Assembly (NCBI GenBank): GCA_947466075.1
Contig: CANIBP010000021.1
Location: forward strand, 25,534-89,533
Reading direction: 5' to 3'
Length of the DNA: 64,000 nt
From: Verrucomicrobiaceae bacterium
GTDB taxonomy: Bacteria > Verrucomicrobiota > Verrucomicrobiia > Verrucomicrobiales > Verrucomicrobiaceae
The notes beneath the pieces are model-generated. The model saw nothing but the letters and a program-made list of their open reading frames with translations. It was not told where the DNA came from and did no database searches. Positions within the stretch are counted from its first letter, which is position 1, and the number at the start of each line of letters is the position of its first letter. This document shows positions 9,797 to 18,734 of the stretch, piece by piece. Position numbers and translations under genes: made by a program.

Positions 9797-11041
9797 TTAG
9801 CGTTTCGTCGCGGCTGCGGAAGTGGTGGGCAAAGCGGGTGCATGTTTGCCGGTGGCAGCCTCGTAGCGGATGCGCGCGAGGTGAAAATCACGCACGGCGT
9901 CCAGCGCGGCGGCTTCAAGGTGCAGACGTTGCTCTCGGGCGCGTAACACCGTGAGGAGATCGGTTTGACCGCCCTCGTAAGCTTTTTCGAGCTTGTCTGT
10001 TTGCTCGATGACAAGTGGTAGGAGTTTGTTGCGCGTTTCGTCAGCGAGATCGGCGTTCGCCTGCATCTCACGGCGAGCCGTTTCAGCTTCGCTGATGATT
10101 TGATTGCCCAGTGCTTCGCTTTCCAAACGCGCACGTTCCGCACTCGCGGTCTTTTCGGCGATCTCACCCTGATTGCGGTTCCAAAACGGCAGTGGGATGG
10201 AGATGCGGAAGCCGAGGAATCCGGTGCGCTCGCGATGGATCGGCGTTACATCCTGCATTTCACGCGAAGCAAACAGCCCGGCAGTCACATCCGGCATGCG
10301 TCGAGCTTTGGCGAGATCTTTACCAGTAAGGGCCGCTGCAATTTTTGTCTGAGCAAGCTGATAGTCGGCACGCCGCATCCAGCCCGCTCCCATGCCAGGC
10401 ACGGTAAGACTTGGAAGATCACCACTGAGAGTCAGCGAATCGGAAGGCTTTAAACCCAACATGGGCTTGAGCTGTCCCTGCAAACTGACGCTGCTCGTCT
10501 CCAGTTTCCGTGTCTCCAGCAACAACCGCTGGGCATCCACCTGTGCTTGAGCAGCGTCGAGAGGAGATATCTCTCCGACTTTGGCACGCCCACGCACAAA
10601 CTCCGAGAGCTTTGATGCCAGCGCCGTCTGCTGCTGACGCAAGGCACGTTGTTGGGTGAGCGACAGCAGTTGCACGGCAAGGCTTTGTGCTTCTGCAATG
10701 AATCGGCGCTCGGCATCGCGAACCTCAAGTTCTGCCGCGCCCACCAGTTGCGATGTCAGTTGCTTTTCCAGGCTGAGCCTGCGTGTGATGGGAAAGGCTT
10801 GATCAATAGAGAAGACGCCAGTTTGTGGACTAACGTTGCTCTGATTCTGAAAGCCGTAGCCAAACTCAGGATTCGCAAGTCTGCCAGAACCAAGCTGACG
10901 ACCGCGAGCTTCTTCAACGGCCATACGAGCCGCTTTGAGCATGGGATTGTGACTGCGCACACGGTTGATGATGTCTGAAAGTGTAAAATCTGCCGCGATG
11001 CTAAGTGCGGGCAGGCTGAGAAAAAGAAGAACGCGAAACAT
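9797..11041 (-). CDS. czcC: Outer-membrane efflux channel, TolC/CzcC family
   Basis: 414 aa, usual for CzcC-type channels. A signal peptide (MFRVLLFLSLPALSIAA) is followed by two long helical repeats rich in Ala, Glu, Gln and Arg, with the family features NPMLKAARMAVEEARG near the start, LANPEFGYGF, a central QVDAQRLLLETRKLE helix and LEKAYEGGQTDLLTVLRAREQ in the second repeat. It forms the trimeric exit duct for the pump encoded by the next two genes. The gap to the adaptor start is 19 bases, so the genes are one operon. The upstream gap of 103 bases to the His-rich gene may hold an internal promoter, but none is obvious. Confidence 0.9.
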   Translation of the reverse strand: MFRVLLFLSLPALSIAADFTLSDIINRVRSHNPMLKAARMAVEEARGRQLGSGRLANPEFGYGFQNQSNVSPQTGVFSIDQAFPITRRLSLEKQLTSQLVGAAELEVRDAERRFIAEAQSLAVQLLSLTQQRALRQQQTALASKLSEFVRGRAKVGEISPLDAAQAQVDAQRLLLETRKLETSSVSLQGQLKPMLGLKPSDSLTLSGDLPSLTVPGMGAGWMRRADYQLAQTKIAAALTGKDLAKARRMPDVTAGLFASREMQDVTPIHRERTGFLGFRISIPLPFWNRNQGEIAEKTASAERARLESEALGNQIISEAETARREMQANADLADETRNKLLPLVIEQTDKLEKAYEGGQTDLLTVLRAREQRLHLEAAALDAVRDFHLARIRYEAATGKHAPALPTTSAAATKR

Positions 11042-11144
11042 GAGTGGGGTAAGTTAAGGATTGAGACACGCGAACATGACGGGACGCCATGCGGGTAAAT
11101 GCGTCAGCAGGGCCGGAGATCGTGTCCGGCGCTGAACGTGCCTC

Positions 11145-11591
11145 TCAAATCCTCAACGCGATGGTCTGCGCAAGTCTGCGCGGCCAATCCTGTGCCTGCC
11201 AACTTCGTTGCGGCGGCTTTTCTGTGACGAACTGAACGCCAGCAAAAGCTTGGCGACTGCTTTCCCAAAGATCCATCGAACTGCAGGTGCTCAGCGGCGC
11301 AATGAGTTGCGGCGCACTGTCATTCTGCTGCTTGGCAATGAGAGAATCGACCACGACGGCGTGCTGGTGAGTGTCGCCATCGTCTTCATCGTGCTGATGC
11401 GGCACGGAATGATCCTCGTCTTCGTGACATGCGGAGGAGTGCGGCCCGTGGCAGTGATCTACCTGAGTGATGTGCTCTGCGCCGCCGCAGTCACACATAA
11501 ATCCACGGTGCAGTCCAAATGTCTGCACCCAGCCCACCGCGAGCAGCGCGATGAGGCCAAAAGTGAGGCGTTGAAGACGAAGAAGCGGCAT
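11145..11591 (-). CDS. His/Cys-rich exported protein heading the metal-efflux operon
   Basis: 148 aa from the ATG at 11591, which places a hydrophobic leader (LTFGLIALLAVGWV) at the N-terminus; a TTG at 11642 is a longer alternative overlapping the upstream gene's stop. The middle is packed with metal ligands: MCDCGGAEH, HCHGPHSSACHEDEDH, HQHDEDDGDTHQH. No catalytic domain is seen. Position directly ahead of czcCBA and the ligand density suggest a periplasmic metal-binding or sensing protein, like small His-rich proteins found with Czc and Ncc systems; this is inference. The C-terminal part is Trp/Arg-containing and of no known fold. Confidence 0.7.
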   Translation of the reverse strand: MPLLRLQRLTFGLIALLAVGWVQTFGLHRGFMCDCGGAEHITQVDHCHGPHSSACHEDEDHSVPHQHDEDDGDTHQHAVVVDSLIAKQQNDSAPQLIAPLSTCSSMDLWESSRQAFAGVQFVTEKPPQRSWQAQDWPRRLAQTIALRI

Positions 11592-11638
11592 AACGGTCAA
11601 ATGATAACGTCGCTCTGACGTATCACGCAACCACGAAT

Positions 11639-12802
11639 TCAATCCGCCGCAGTCTGGCGTTGTTTTAGCTCCACGAGTGCGTTGAGGATCTTCACACGGT
11701 TCATTTCGTGCACTTCGAGTTTGGTGCCAATCTCAGAAATGAGCGTGATGGTCAGTTCGCCGCCGAGGTGCTCACGAAATTCTTCGAGACCTTCGAGGAC
11801 AGCGGGTTCGCCGCTGCGGCCGTTGTCGAGCAGGTGCGCGGAGTAGGTGGCGAAGCCAATACGCTCGATGAGTTTCAGTACACGTTCACAGGTTTCGGCA
11901 TCCAAGAGATCCTGCATGCGAGAATAGACCAGATCGACAGCCATACCGATGGCCACTGCCTCACCATGGGTGACGGCGAAACGAGAAATTTGCTCTAACT
12001 TGTGCGCGGCCCAGTGGCCGAAGTCGAGCGGGCGGGCGGAACCGAGTTCAAAGGGATCACCACCGGTGGCGATGTGTTCGACGTGGAGTTCTGCGCTGCG
12101 CTGGATGACTTTTTCGAGTGCGTCCTGCTTCAATGCGGCGAGATCATCCGCCATGGCCTCGATTTGCTCAAAGAAGGCACGGTCACGAATGAGAGCCACT
12201 TTGATGGCCTCGATGATGCCGTTGCGACGCTCACGCTTGGGCAGGGATTCGAGAAAAGCGAAGTCGTTCACTACGGCATAGGGCACGGCAAAGCTGCCGA
12301 TCCAGTTCTTTTTGCCAAAGTAGTTCACGCCATTCTTCACGCCGACGCCGCCATCGCCTTGAGACAGTGTGGTCGTGGGAAAACGCACATGACGGATGCC
12401 ACGATGCGCTGTGGACGCTGCGAAACAGACGAGATCGAGAATGGCACCGCCGCCGATGACAAAAACGTAGCTGTGGCGGTCGAGCGCAGCCTCGTTGATG
12501 GCATCCCAGCAGCATTCGACGAGGCGGAGATCGTTTTTGCAGGATTCGCCACCGGGGATGACGATGGGAGTATCCGTCAGCGTGAAGGTCTCCGCATGGG
12601 CCTCTCCATAACCGACGATGTCGTCGATGAGATCGCGATTCGCGTTAGCGACGGCTTCATCGACGAAAACGAGAACGCGCGGCAGTTTGTGCGGCTGACC
12701 GAGTTTGAGCAGATCGCGAATGGTGTTGTTTCTGGGCGCAAAGACTTCTCTCGTGAACAAGATGCGGTGCGTGTGTTCTAGCCTGATTTGTTTCTCCAGC
12801 AT
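11639..12802 (-). CDS. eboD: 3-dehydroquinate synthase-like protein, EboD type
   Basis: 387 aa member of the DHQ synthase-like superfamily (NAD-dependent sugar phosphate cyclases). NAD region: VIGGGAILDLVCFAAS at about 115-130. Metal ligands expected from the family are visible in EAIKVALIRD, LDFGHWAAHKLEQ and VTHGEAVAIGM. The pattern HRILFTREVF, HRGIRHVRFPTTTLSQGDGGVGVKNGVN and GSARPLDFGHWAAH is what I know from EboD of the Ebo gene cluster rather than from shikimate-pathway AroB, whose N-terminus differs. The reaction of EboD is not established; a cyclase step in making a modified membrane or secreted compound is the usual guess. Another candidate Ebo member, the EboC-like protein, lies at 16864-17709. 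The stop overlaps the next gene's TTG alternative start. Confidence 0.8.
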   Translation of the reverse strand: MLEKQIRLEHTHRILFTREVFAPRNNTIRDLLKLGQPHKLPRVLVFVDEAVANANRDLIDDIVGYGEAHAETFTLTDTPIVIPGGESCKNDLRLVECCWDAINEAALDRHSYVFVIGGGAILDLVCFAASTAHRGIRHVRFPTTTLSQGDGGVGVKNGVNYFGKKNWIGSFAVPYAVVNDFAFLESLPKRERRNGIIEAIKVALIRDRAFFEQIEAMADDLAALKQDALEKVIQRSAELHVEHIATGGDPFELGSARPLDFGHWAAHKLEQISRFAVTHGEAVAIGMAVDLVYSRMQDLLDAETCERVLKLIERIGFATYSAHLLDNGRSGEPAVLEGLEEFREHLGGELTITLISEIGTKLEVHEMNRVKILNALVELKQRQTAAD

Positions 12803-12875
12803 TGGGGGCGGGTTCTTTGGCGGTGACCGGGGTTGAGGTCAAAGGGAAAGGGCAAACGGTCATCAAACGAGTTTT

Positions 12876-13610
12876 CTAACCCGCAGTGTTGATTTCGGAG
12901 CGACGTTTGAGCGGTTCATGTGCGGCTAAGCCAGCCATCATGTCTATCTGCATCTGCTGCATTGCGGCAAGGCGTTCCCACTGCCCGACGAGAAGATGAT
13001 CAATTTTTTCGTGCAGGTGCCTGATCTCCAGCTCGGCTTTGAGATTAACTTGGTAATCATGCTCCGCACGCAGGCGGTCACGCTGCTCCTTGCGGTTCTG
13101 ACTCATCATGATGACGGGTGCCTGCACAGCGGCGAGGCAGGAGAGCACCAAATTTAGCAGGATGAAGGGATAGGGATCAAAGGTTTCTCGCCCGGTGGAG
13201 TTGAGGAGCATCCAGATGGCCATGAACACGCCAAAGATGATGAGGAAGCTCCAGCTACCGCCGAAGGTGGCAATGTGGTCTGACAGCCGCTGGCCAAAGG
13301 TAGGCGGGTGCTCCTCGTCCTGCCGTTGCGGCAGTTGCGCCATGGTTTCATGACGACTGACAGCATCGATAACCTCCTGCTGAAGACGCGAGACCTCACC
13401 ACGCTCTGTTTCGATCATGTGCTCCACATAGCGTGCGCGATAGCCCGTGAGGGCGGCACGCGAGACATGCGCATCCGGCCCTGCGTCAGGAAAATCGGCG
13501 CGAATCATGTCAGCAATGGCCGGGCGAAGAGCAGCGAGTGGAAAGGCGTCCTTGGCAAAGACGGGCTGTCCGGTGACAAGACAGGTTTGGCGTGATGTGG
13601 TGGCTGGCAT
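12876..13610 (-). CDS. DUF1003 family membrane protein
   Basis: 244 aa. The N-terminus (TCLVTGQPVFAKDAFPLAALRPAI) looks like the short Cys-containing head typical of the family. A helical segment of about 100 residues precedes two membrane helices (FLIIFGVFMAIWMLLNSTG and FILLNLVLSCLAAVQAPVIMMSQN), then a charged coiled-coil tail (QNRKEQRDRLRAEHDYQVNLK). This SWSFLIIF...NPYPFILLNL...APVIMMSQNR core is the DUF1003 signature. The function is unknown; it is often found near stress or ion-transport genes. The start at 13610 is an ATG. It is 73 bases upstream of eboD on the same strand. Confidence 0.85.
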   Translation of the reverse strand: MPATTSRQTCLVTGQPVFAKDAFPLAALRPAIADMIRADFPDAGPDAHVSRAALTGYRARYVEHMIETERGEVSRLQQEVIDAVSRHETMAQLPQRQDEEHPPTFGQRLSDHIATFGGSWSFLIIFGVFMAIWMLLNSTGRETFDPYPFILLNLVLSCLAAVQAPVIMMSQNRKEQRDRLRAEHDYQVNLKAELEIRHLHEKIDHLLVGQWERLAAMQQMQIDMMAGLAAHEPLKRRSEINTAG

Positions 13611-13750
13611 GGCGTGTGGAGGTTGAATGAATCAATCGAATGCTGGATGAATGTCGAAGATCAAAACATCCTGTCCGCGTGCCTACTCAAATACCCCGCT
13701 GTAGGGATGGTAACGCGCATGCTGCCGGGGCCAGATTGGAAGGACCAAGT

Positions 13751-14086
13751 ATGAACAATCGGCACCCGACGGATACGCCACTGGAGCGTGACATCGCCAT
13801 CCACATCTTCACCGCGTCCTCCGCCTTGGTGGGCGTCTGCCTTACTGTCATCAGCATCGTGCGTTCGTTCACAGAAACGCACAAGATCCAGACGATGGTC
13901 GATGATGTGCTGGCGGTAAACGCATTGATCTTCCTTTGCGCATGCCTGCTCTCCTATTGCGCACTGCGCACGCGCAGCTCTAGGCGCATGCATCGCGTGG
14001 AATCAGCGGCGGATACGGCTTTTCTCGTCGGACTCGGCGGCATGGTGATGGCCTGTGGCATGATTGTATGGGCTGTGACCTCTTAA
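13751..14086 (+). CDS. Small three-helix membrane protein
   Basis: 111 aa from the ATG at 13751. It contains three membrane helices (SALVGVCLTVISIV, FLCACLLSYCAL, AFLVGLGGMVMACGMIVWAV) joined by short charged loops; the N-terminus begins MNNRHPTDTPLERDIAIHIF. No family is recognised with certainty. The frame is open upstream to 13640, but that part has poor coding character and no start context. It is divergent from the DUF1003 gene and ends 45 bases before the ABC exporter gene, with which it may be co-transcribed. Confidence 0.65.
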   Translation: MNNRHPTDTPLERDIAIHIFTASSALVGVCLTVISIVRSFTETHKIQTMVDDVLAVNALIFLCACLLSYCALRTRSSRRMHRVESAADTAFLVGLGGMVMACGMIVWAVTS

Positions 14087-14131
14087 AAACAGTCTCAAAA
14101 ACAGCGATCGCCTTCGTTATAAACACAGCCC

Positions 14132-16090
14132 ATGAAGAAAGAAGTTCTCAACCACCTCTACAAACTGGTCGCGCCGCATCGCCGTCGGTTTCTCATGGTT
14201 GCGTTCATTACGTTGCTTAGCACCGGAGCGGGATTGGTGGAGCCTTTGATCTACCGTGAGGCGATCAATGACATCGCGGGATTGTTTGTCAAAAATGCCA
14301 ATGATGCGGCAAAATTGGATGCGGGAGAAGAGGTGGAGACGGGAAGCGGGACACTGGAAACATTTCTGCATCAAACAATTCACGGTGAACCCGCACCAGC
14401 AAAAACGACGCATGAGAAAAAACCGCACAGCACGAGCGAGGTGGCTGAACGCACACCTGGCGAGGCGATCCACACTCTGCTTTACGCCGTGCTGCTCATG
14501 CTCGGCGTCAATGTGATTAGCTACATTCTATGGCTCTATGCCGAGAACAAAAAAGCGCAGCTCGACTGCGACATTGAGCAGGAATTCATTCAGGGGGCCT
14601 TTGCGCATGTGCTGCGGCTACCGCTGGGATTCTTCGGTAAACGTGCGCCGGCTGCGATCGCCAAACAGATCGATCAAAGCGAGCAAGTCAGCGCCATCGT
14701 AGGTGCGTTTTCGCAGCAGATCCTGCCAGAGATGATCAGCCTCACCGGCATCATGGCGATCATGTTTTATCAAAACACCACGCTGGCAATCATCGCCGTG
14801 TCTTTGATTCCGATCTATCTTCTGATCGCGTGGTGCTCCTCCCAGAAGCTCGAAACTGGACTCAATACTTACTACGAGCGTTGGGAAGATGTCAGCGCAC
14901 GCATTTCCACCGCCCTCGAAGGCATCAAGACCGTGAAACTGAGCGGCGCGGAGAATCGTGAAGTGCAGGAATACAAGCGCATCTCCGGCGCAGCATATCA
15001 AAACTATGTCGAACGCACCCGACTCTCTAATAAATTCTCCTTCTGGGAGGGCATCCTGAGTCATCTGGCCACAGCGATGGTGCTGGGCTGTGGTGGCTAT
15101 TTGGCACTAATCCACAAGCTCACGCCGGGCGATGTGGTGATGTTTGTCGCCTATCTGGATCGTTTGTATTCACCGATTGACGAACTTTGCAGCCTTTGGG
15201 TGAACACGCAGCAGCACATCGCCTCCATCTCGCGCGCGTTCCGCCTGCTCGAAAACAACACCGGCGAAAAGAGCGGCAAGCCATTGCAGATCGGAAACGG
15301 CCGGATCGAGTTCAAGGAAGTGTGCTTTGCCTATGTCGAAGATCATCAGGTCTTGAAGTCGATGTCGATGACATTCGAGCCGGGCAAGATCACTGCCATC
15401 GTCGGCGGCAGTGGCACGGGAAAAACCACTGCGGTGGACTTGCTGCTCAAACTTTATGAGCCACAGCAGGGCGAGATATTGATCCACGGGCAGTCAGTCA
15501 GCAAAATGGACGCCTCCAGCTTACGATCACATATCGGCATGGTGGCCGCAGATGGAGCGATTTTCCGTGGCACACTCGCCTATAACCTGCGCTACAAAAA
15601 GCCATCGGCGTCTGACGCCGAGGTGACAAAAGTAGTAGAGCAGGCCGGCTTAAAAAATCTGGTGGCAAGGCTGCCCAAGGGGCTGCAAACGCAGATCGGT
15701 CAGAACGGCATGGGCCTGAGCGTGGGCGAACGGCAGCGCGTGCAGATCGCCCGCGTACTGTTGAGCCGCCCGAAGATTCTCGTACTCGATGAGGCGACGG
15801 CAAACCTCGATTACAACACCGAAGCGGAAGTGCGGCATGCCATTCATCAACTGCGCGACCAATGCACCATCATCATCATCGCTCACCGCTTCAGCATGGT
15901 GAAGGATGCGGACCATGTCTATGTGCTCGGCGAAGGCGGTGTGATGGAACAAGGCACACCGGAGGCGTTGATTACCGCTGGGGGTTGGTTCGCCGCCTTC
16001 GCGCATGCCGTCGAAGAGGATGACGCATCCGACGAGATTGAAGAGGAAGAACCTGCCGAAGAAGCGGACGAAGAAGAAACAACCACCTGA
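14132..16090 (+). CDS. ABC exporter, fused permease and ATPase
   Basis: 652 aa half-transporter of the MsbA/LmrA type, expected to act as a homodimer in the inner membrane. The six-helix transmembrane domain (about 1-370) is interrupted by a charged, low-complexity insert (about 65-105, rich in Glu, Thr and Lys) between the first two helices. The nucleotide-binding domain (about 385-620) has Walker A GGSGTGKTT, the signature LSVGERQRVQIARVL, Walker B ILVLDEATANLD and the H-loop IIIAHRFSMV. The tail is acidic (DEIEEEEPAEEADEEE). Substrate cannot be inferred; lipid, peptide and drug exporters all share this form. The TPR gene starts 14 bases after its stop, with a clear AAGGAGAT ribosome site. 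Confidence 0.9.
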   Translation: MKKEVLNHLYKLVAPHRRRFLMVAFITLLSTGAGLVEPLIYREAINDIAGLFVKNANDAAKLDAGEEVETGSGTLETFLHQTIHGEPAPAKTTHEKKPHSTSEVAERTPGEAIHTLLYAVLLMLGVNVISYILWLYAENKKAQLDCDIEQEFIQGAFAHVLRLPLGFFGKRAPAAIAKQIDQSEQVSAIVGAFSQQILPEMISLTGIMAIMFYQNTTLAIIAVSLIPIYLLIAWCSSQKLETGLNTYYERWEDVSARISTALEGIKTVKLSGAENREVQEYKRISGAAYQNYVERTRLSNKFSFWEGILSHLATAMVLGCGGYLALIHKLTPGDVVMFVAYLDRLYSPIDELCSLWVNTQQHIASISRAFRLLENNTGEKSGKPLQIGNGRIEFKEVCFAYVEDHQVLKSMSMTFEPGKITAIVGGSGTGKTTAVDLLLKLYEPQQGEILIHGQSVSKMDASSLRSHIGMVAADGAIFRGTLAYNLRYKKPSASDAEVTKVVEQAGLKNLVARLPKGLQTQIGQNGMGLSVGERQRVQIARVLLSRPKILVLDEATANLDYNTEAEVRHAIHQLRDQCTIIIIAHRFSMVKDADHVYVLGEGGVMEQGTPEALITAGGWFAAFAHAVEEDDASDEIEEEEPAEEADEEETTT

Positions 16091-16104
16091 AGGAGATCAA
16101 CACC

Positions 16105-16863
16105 ATGTCAGACAAACCCGTTTCGATTTCCAAGAAAGCTTGGCCCTATGTCGCCACAATTAGCAGCGCATCGGTCATGCTGCTGGCGTTTTTCATTCCC
16201 TCCATCCAGGACCAGTGGGACCGTTACCAGTCCCGCAAAGTCATCGGCCAATATCTATCCTTGGGCGACGAATTCATGGAAGAGGAACGCTACGACATGG
16301 CCGAGAGCGCCTATGAAAAGGCATTTGAGCTTTCCGTTCAGTCACGTCTGGAGATCGAGATGAAGCGGCTGAAGGCACGAGTGCATCGCATGAGCATGCT
16401 GACCGATTAGGGCGCCAAACCACCGAAGGATCTGGAGGAGGTCGATTTCCAACTGCTGCTGCACATGCAAAAAGGTGCGGAACACGATAAAGAACGTGCC
16501 TTCACGCTCAACAGCTACGCCTCCTTCCTCGCCGGGTCGAAAAAGCTCAAGGAAGCAGAAGCCGCGCTGCAAGAAGCGCTCGGCATCGATCCCAAGAGCG
16601 CGATGTTTCACCTCAATCTTGGCAACCTTCAGGATCAGGCCGGACGGAAAGACGATGCGCTCAAATCTTACCTCAAGACGCTCGAACTCGATCCCAAAAA
16701 CGTGAACGCACTTTACAACTTGGGCTTGCTCCATGTCGAGATGGGCAAGCTGAACGAGGCTAAGTTATCCTTCACCGAAGCTCTTAAGCTCTCCCCCGAC
16801 GACACCGACACTCAGAAGCAGCTCGACTTGGTGACGAAAAAAATCGGCGGTACACAGCCTTGA
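16105..16863 (+). pseudogene. TPR protein interrupted by an in-frame amber codon
   Basis: Two pieces in one frame: 16105-16410 ends at a TAG (16408-16410), and the same frame continues GAKPPKDLEEVDF... to the stop at 16863. Read through, it is a 252-residue protein: an N-terminal membrane anchor (ATISSASVMLLAFFIPSI), a TPR at about 45-85 (GDEFMEEERYDMAESAYEKAFEL), then three TPRs (LAGSKKLKEAEAALQEALGIDP, LGNLQDQAGRKDDALKSYLKTLELDP, LGLLHVEMGKLNEAKLSFTEALKLSP). Helical TPR units sit on both sides, so the codon was probably CAG (Gln). An SD (AAGGAGATC) precedes the ATG. Family role: protein-protein scaffold; here likely a partner of the upstream ABC exporter. A sequencing error is as likely as a real nonsense mutation. 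Confidence 0.75.
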
Positions 16864-17709
16864 TTAAGTCGCCGCCACCCAGCGCTGCCAGAAACGCAGC
16901 AGAGGAGCCAGCGCGACAAAGCCGAGGGCAATCGTGGTGGAGACCGAGGAAACGGCGAGGGCATCAACAATAGCGATGCCGGCGAGCAAAGTGCCAACGG
17001 CTTGACCGATGGCGGGACCACCTTTACGCAGCATTTGAGTGGCATAGGCGATGAGGATGGCAAAGGCGGCAAGGATGACGAGCTGCATCGGATATCCGCC
17101 CGCCGAGGCAAAGCGCATCGCAAAGACAATCCCGGGCGTGTAGAGCAGTGCGAGTGCCAGCAGGGAAGACGCAGCGGGCAACAGGCCACTTTTGTGCTCG
17201 AGACGTGCGGCGATGGTGATGCCGACAACGTAACAGCCAAGAGCGACAGCGGCAGGCAGAGCGGCGACGGGTGCTGCGCTGGCAGCCATCAAATAAAGCA
17301 GCATGCGGCATGCACCCATGATGATAACGGAACCGTCCCACTGCTTGTGATAGATGTCGTAGAACACGATGGCAGCCACGAGAATGGCGGTGATGCGGGG
17401 ATTGGCTCCGAACCACGTCGCCAGAGTGGCGCCGATGAGAAGCATGGCGATGCCAACAGTCCATGCGGTTTGCAAACCGATCTGACCGCTGGGAATCGGA
17501 CGCTCGCGACGATGTTCGCGGTCGAACTTCGCATCGGCAGCATCATTCAAGATCATGCCGCCGGTATAGAGCAGCGAACCGGCGAGAATGAGCCAGTAGA
17601 GACGTGGATCACCGAGTGCGCCCCCCGTGAGGAGCCAGGCGGCGGTGACGTTGGTCCAAACCGTGGGCAGGTTGGAGATGCGAGCGAGTTGGAGCCAGGG
17701 TTTCATCAT
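16864..17709 (-). CDS. UbiA-superfamily membrane prenyltransferase, EboC-like
   Basis: 281 aa with eight to nine membrane helices. First Asp-rich motif: NDAADAKFDREHRRERPIPSG at about 55-75. The usual second Asp motif is replaced by FYDIYHKQWDG, followed by MGACRMLLYLMA. RPIPSG plus YD..K and MG.CR is the pattern I associate with EboC and related UbiA-like proteins, so a role with the EboD-like protein at 11639-12802 is possible. True UbiA enzymes move isoprenoid chains to aromatic acceptors. The start ATG at 17709 overlaps the opcA stop by four bases, and its stop abuts the TPR stop, so the genes converge. Product and acceptor are unknown. Confidence 0.8.
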   Translation of the reverse strand: MMKPWLQLARISNLPTVWTNVTAAWLLTGGALGDPRLYWLILAGSLLYTGGMILNDAADAKFDREHRRERPIPSGQIGLQTAWTVGIAMLLIGATLATWFGANPRITAILVAAIVFYDIYHKQWDGSVIIMGACRMLLYLMAASAAPVAALPAAVALGCYVVGITIAARLEHKSGLLPAASSLLALALLYTPGIVFAMRFASAGGYPMQLVILAAFAILIAYATQMLRKGGPAIGQAVGTLLAGIAIVDALAVSSVSTTIALGFVALAPLLRFWQRWVAAT

Positions 17710-18716
17710 TTGAGCATGCTGCGGACGAATGGAAGCATGCTGGAGTAGAGCGTGCTGCCATGGAAACGCGAGAGCTGTTCGCTGACGAGTTCGGCGTCGC
17801 TGTCCACGTCGGCAGGGAGAAGATCCTTGTGCTCATGCTGGCCGCAGGAGGTGCAAACATTGATGAAGGAAGAGTCACAGTCGCGGCGCACCTCACCACG
17901 GACACCGTCACCTTCAAGGACAAGGCTCTGAAGGGCGGGGCCGCTGTCTTTTTCGATCAATTCGAGCTGGAGGGAGGTTTTGAGCCGCTGATTGATCCAC
18001 ACCGCCAGTAGGAGAGCCGTAGTGCGCCGCCCCTTGAGATGAGTGATGCGGATGGTTTTGAGCGCGGCGAGTTTTTGCAGCGCGGCGGCATCCTGGAAGC
18101 AACTGGCGAGCGCGGTGCGCATGAAGTGCGAACGCGTCCACGCGAGGTCACGCACATCGAAGTCGGCCGTTTCAGCGCTCATCGCTTCACGCAGGGCATC
18201 AAACTGCTTCGCGGGATCGCTCCAGCGACTGCTGTCGATGATGAGCGTGTCGATGCGCGAGTAGAAGCGCTCCTCGAAATGCTGCGTTAGATCGGCCTGC
18301 CACCAAACAACTAGCGGTAGATCGCTATCGAGATGGGCAAAGACGATGTTTTGCACCTGAGCAGCATCACCGCCTTCGAGGACGAAGCTGATTTGCTCGC
18401 TGCACACGGCCTGTTTGCCCTGGTAAGGACGGCACAGCGCCTGAATCCAGGCACGTGCACGCGGAGGCTGTGACTCGGGCAAGGCGAGAATGAGCAATGC
18501 GCGGCAGGCGTGTTCAGCGGCGACGTGGTCGAGCAAATCGTTGTCGGAGGCAAGTAGGCTGCTGTCCTCGGTGTAAATCGCCAAATTGATCAGCGAGGCG
18601 CGAGTTTTGGCCTCGTCACCTTCCCAGAGCTGCTTCAAGGCACGATCAATGCGCGAGATGGGCGTTTCGAGACCAAGGCGGCCGAGGTCGGAGTCGTTAA
18701 GTGTGGAAGCAGACAT
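17706..18716 (-). CDS. opcA: Glucose-6-phosphate dehydrogenase assembly protein OpcA
   Basis: 336 aa, normal for OpcA, which helps assemble and redox-activate glucose-6-phosphate dehydrogenase. Recognisable parts: the N-terminal RASLINLAIYT segment, the middle PLVVWW of the substrate-domain-like fold, the RITHLKGRRTTALLLAVWINQRL segment, and CTSCGQHEH near the end. The gene lies 18 bases downstream of zwf on the same strand, the expected partner, and is followed by a four-base overlap with the UbiA-like gene. Co-expression with zwf fits a joint role at the entry to the oxidative pentose phosphate pathway. Confidence 0.9.
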   Translation of the reverse strand: MSASTLNDSDLGRLGLETPISRIDRALKQLWEGDEAKTRASLINLAIYTEDSSLLASDNDLLDHVAAEHACRALLILALPESQPPRARAWIQALCRPYQGKQAVCSEQISFVLEGGDAAQVQNIVFAHLDSDLPLVVWWQADLTQHFEERFYSRIDTLIIDSSRWSDPAKQFDALREAMSAETADFDVRDLAWTRSHFMRTALASCFQDAAALQKLAALKTIRITHLKGRRTTALLLAVWINQRLKTSLQLELIEKDSGPALQSLVLEGDGVRGEVRRDCDSSFINVCTSCGQHEHKDLLPADVDSDAELVSEQLSRFHGSTLYSSMLPFVRSMLK

Positions 18717-18734
18717 GGTTGGAGTCCTCCCAAA

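Noticed and set aside
9777..10167. N-terminal extension of czcB over the TolC-like gene
   Set aside because: Arg/Ser-rich sequence without family pattern; ATG at 9777 gives a signal peptide.
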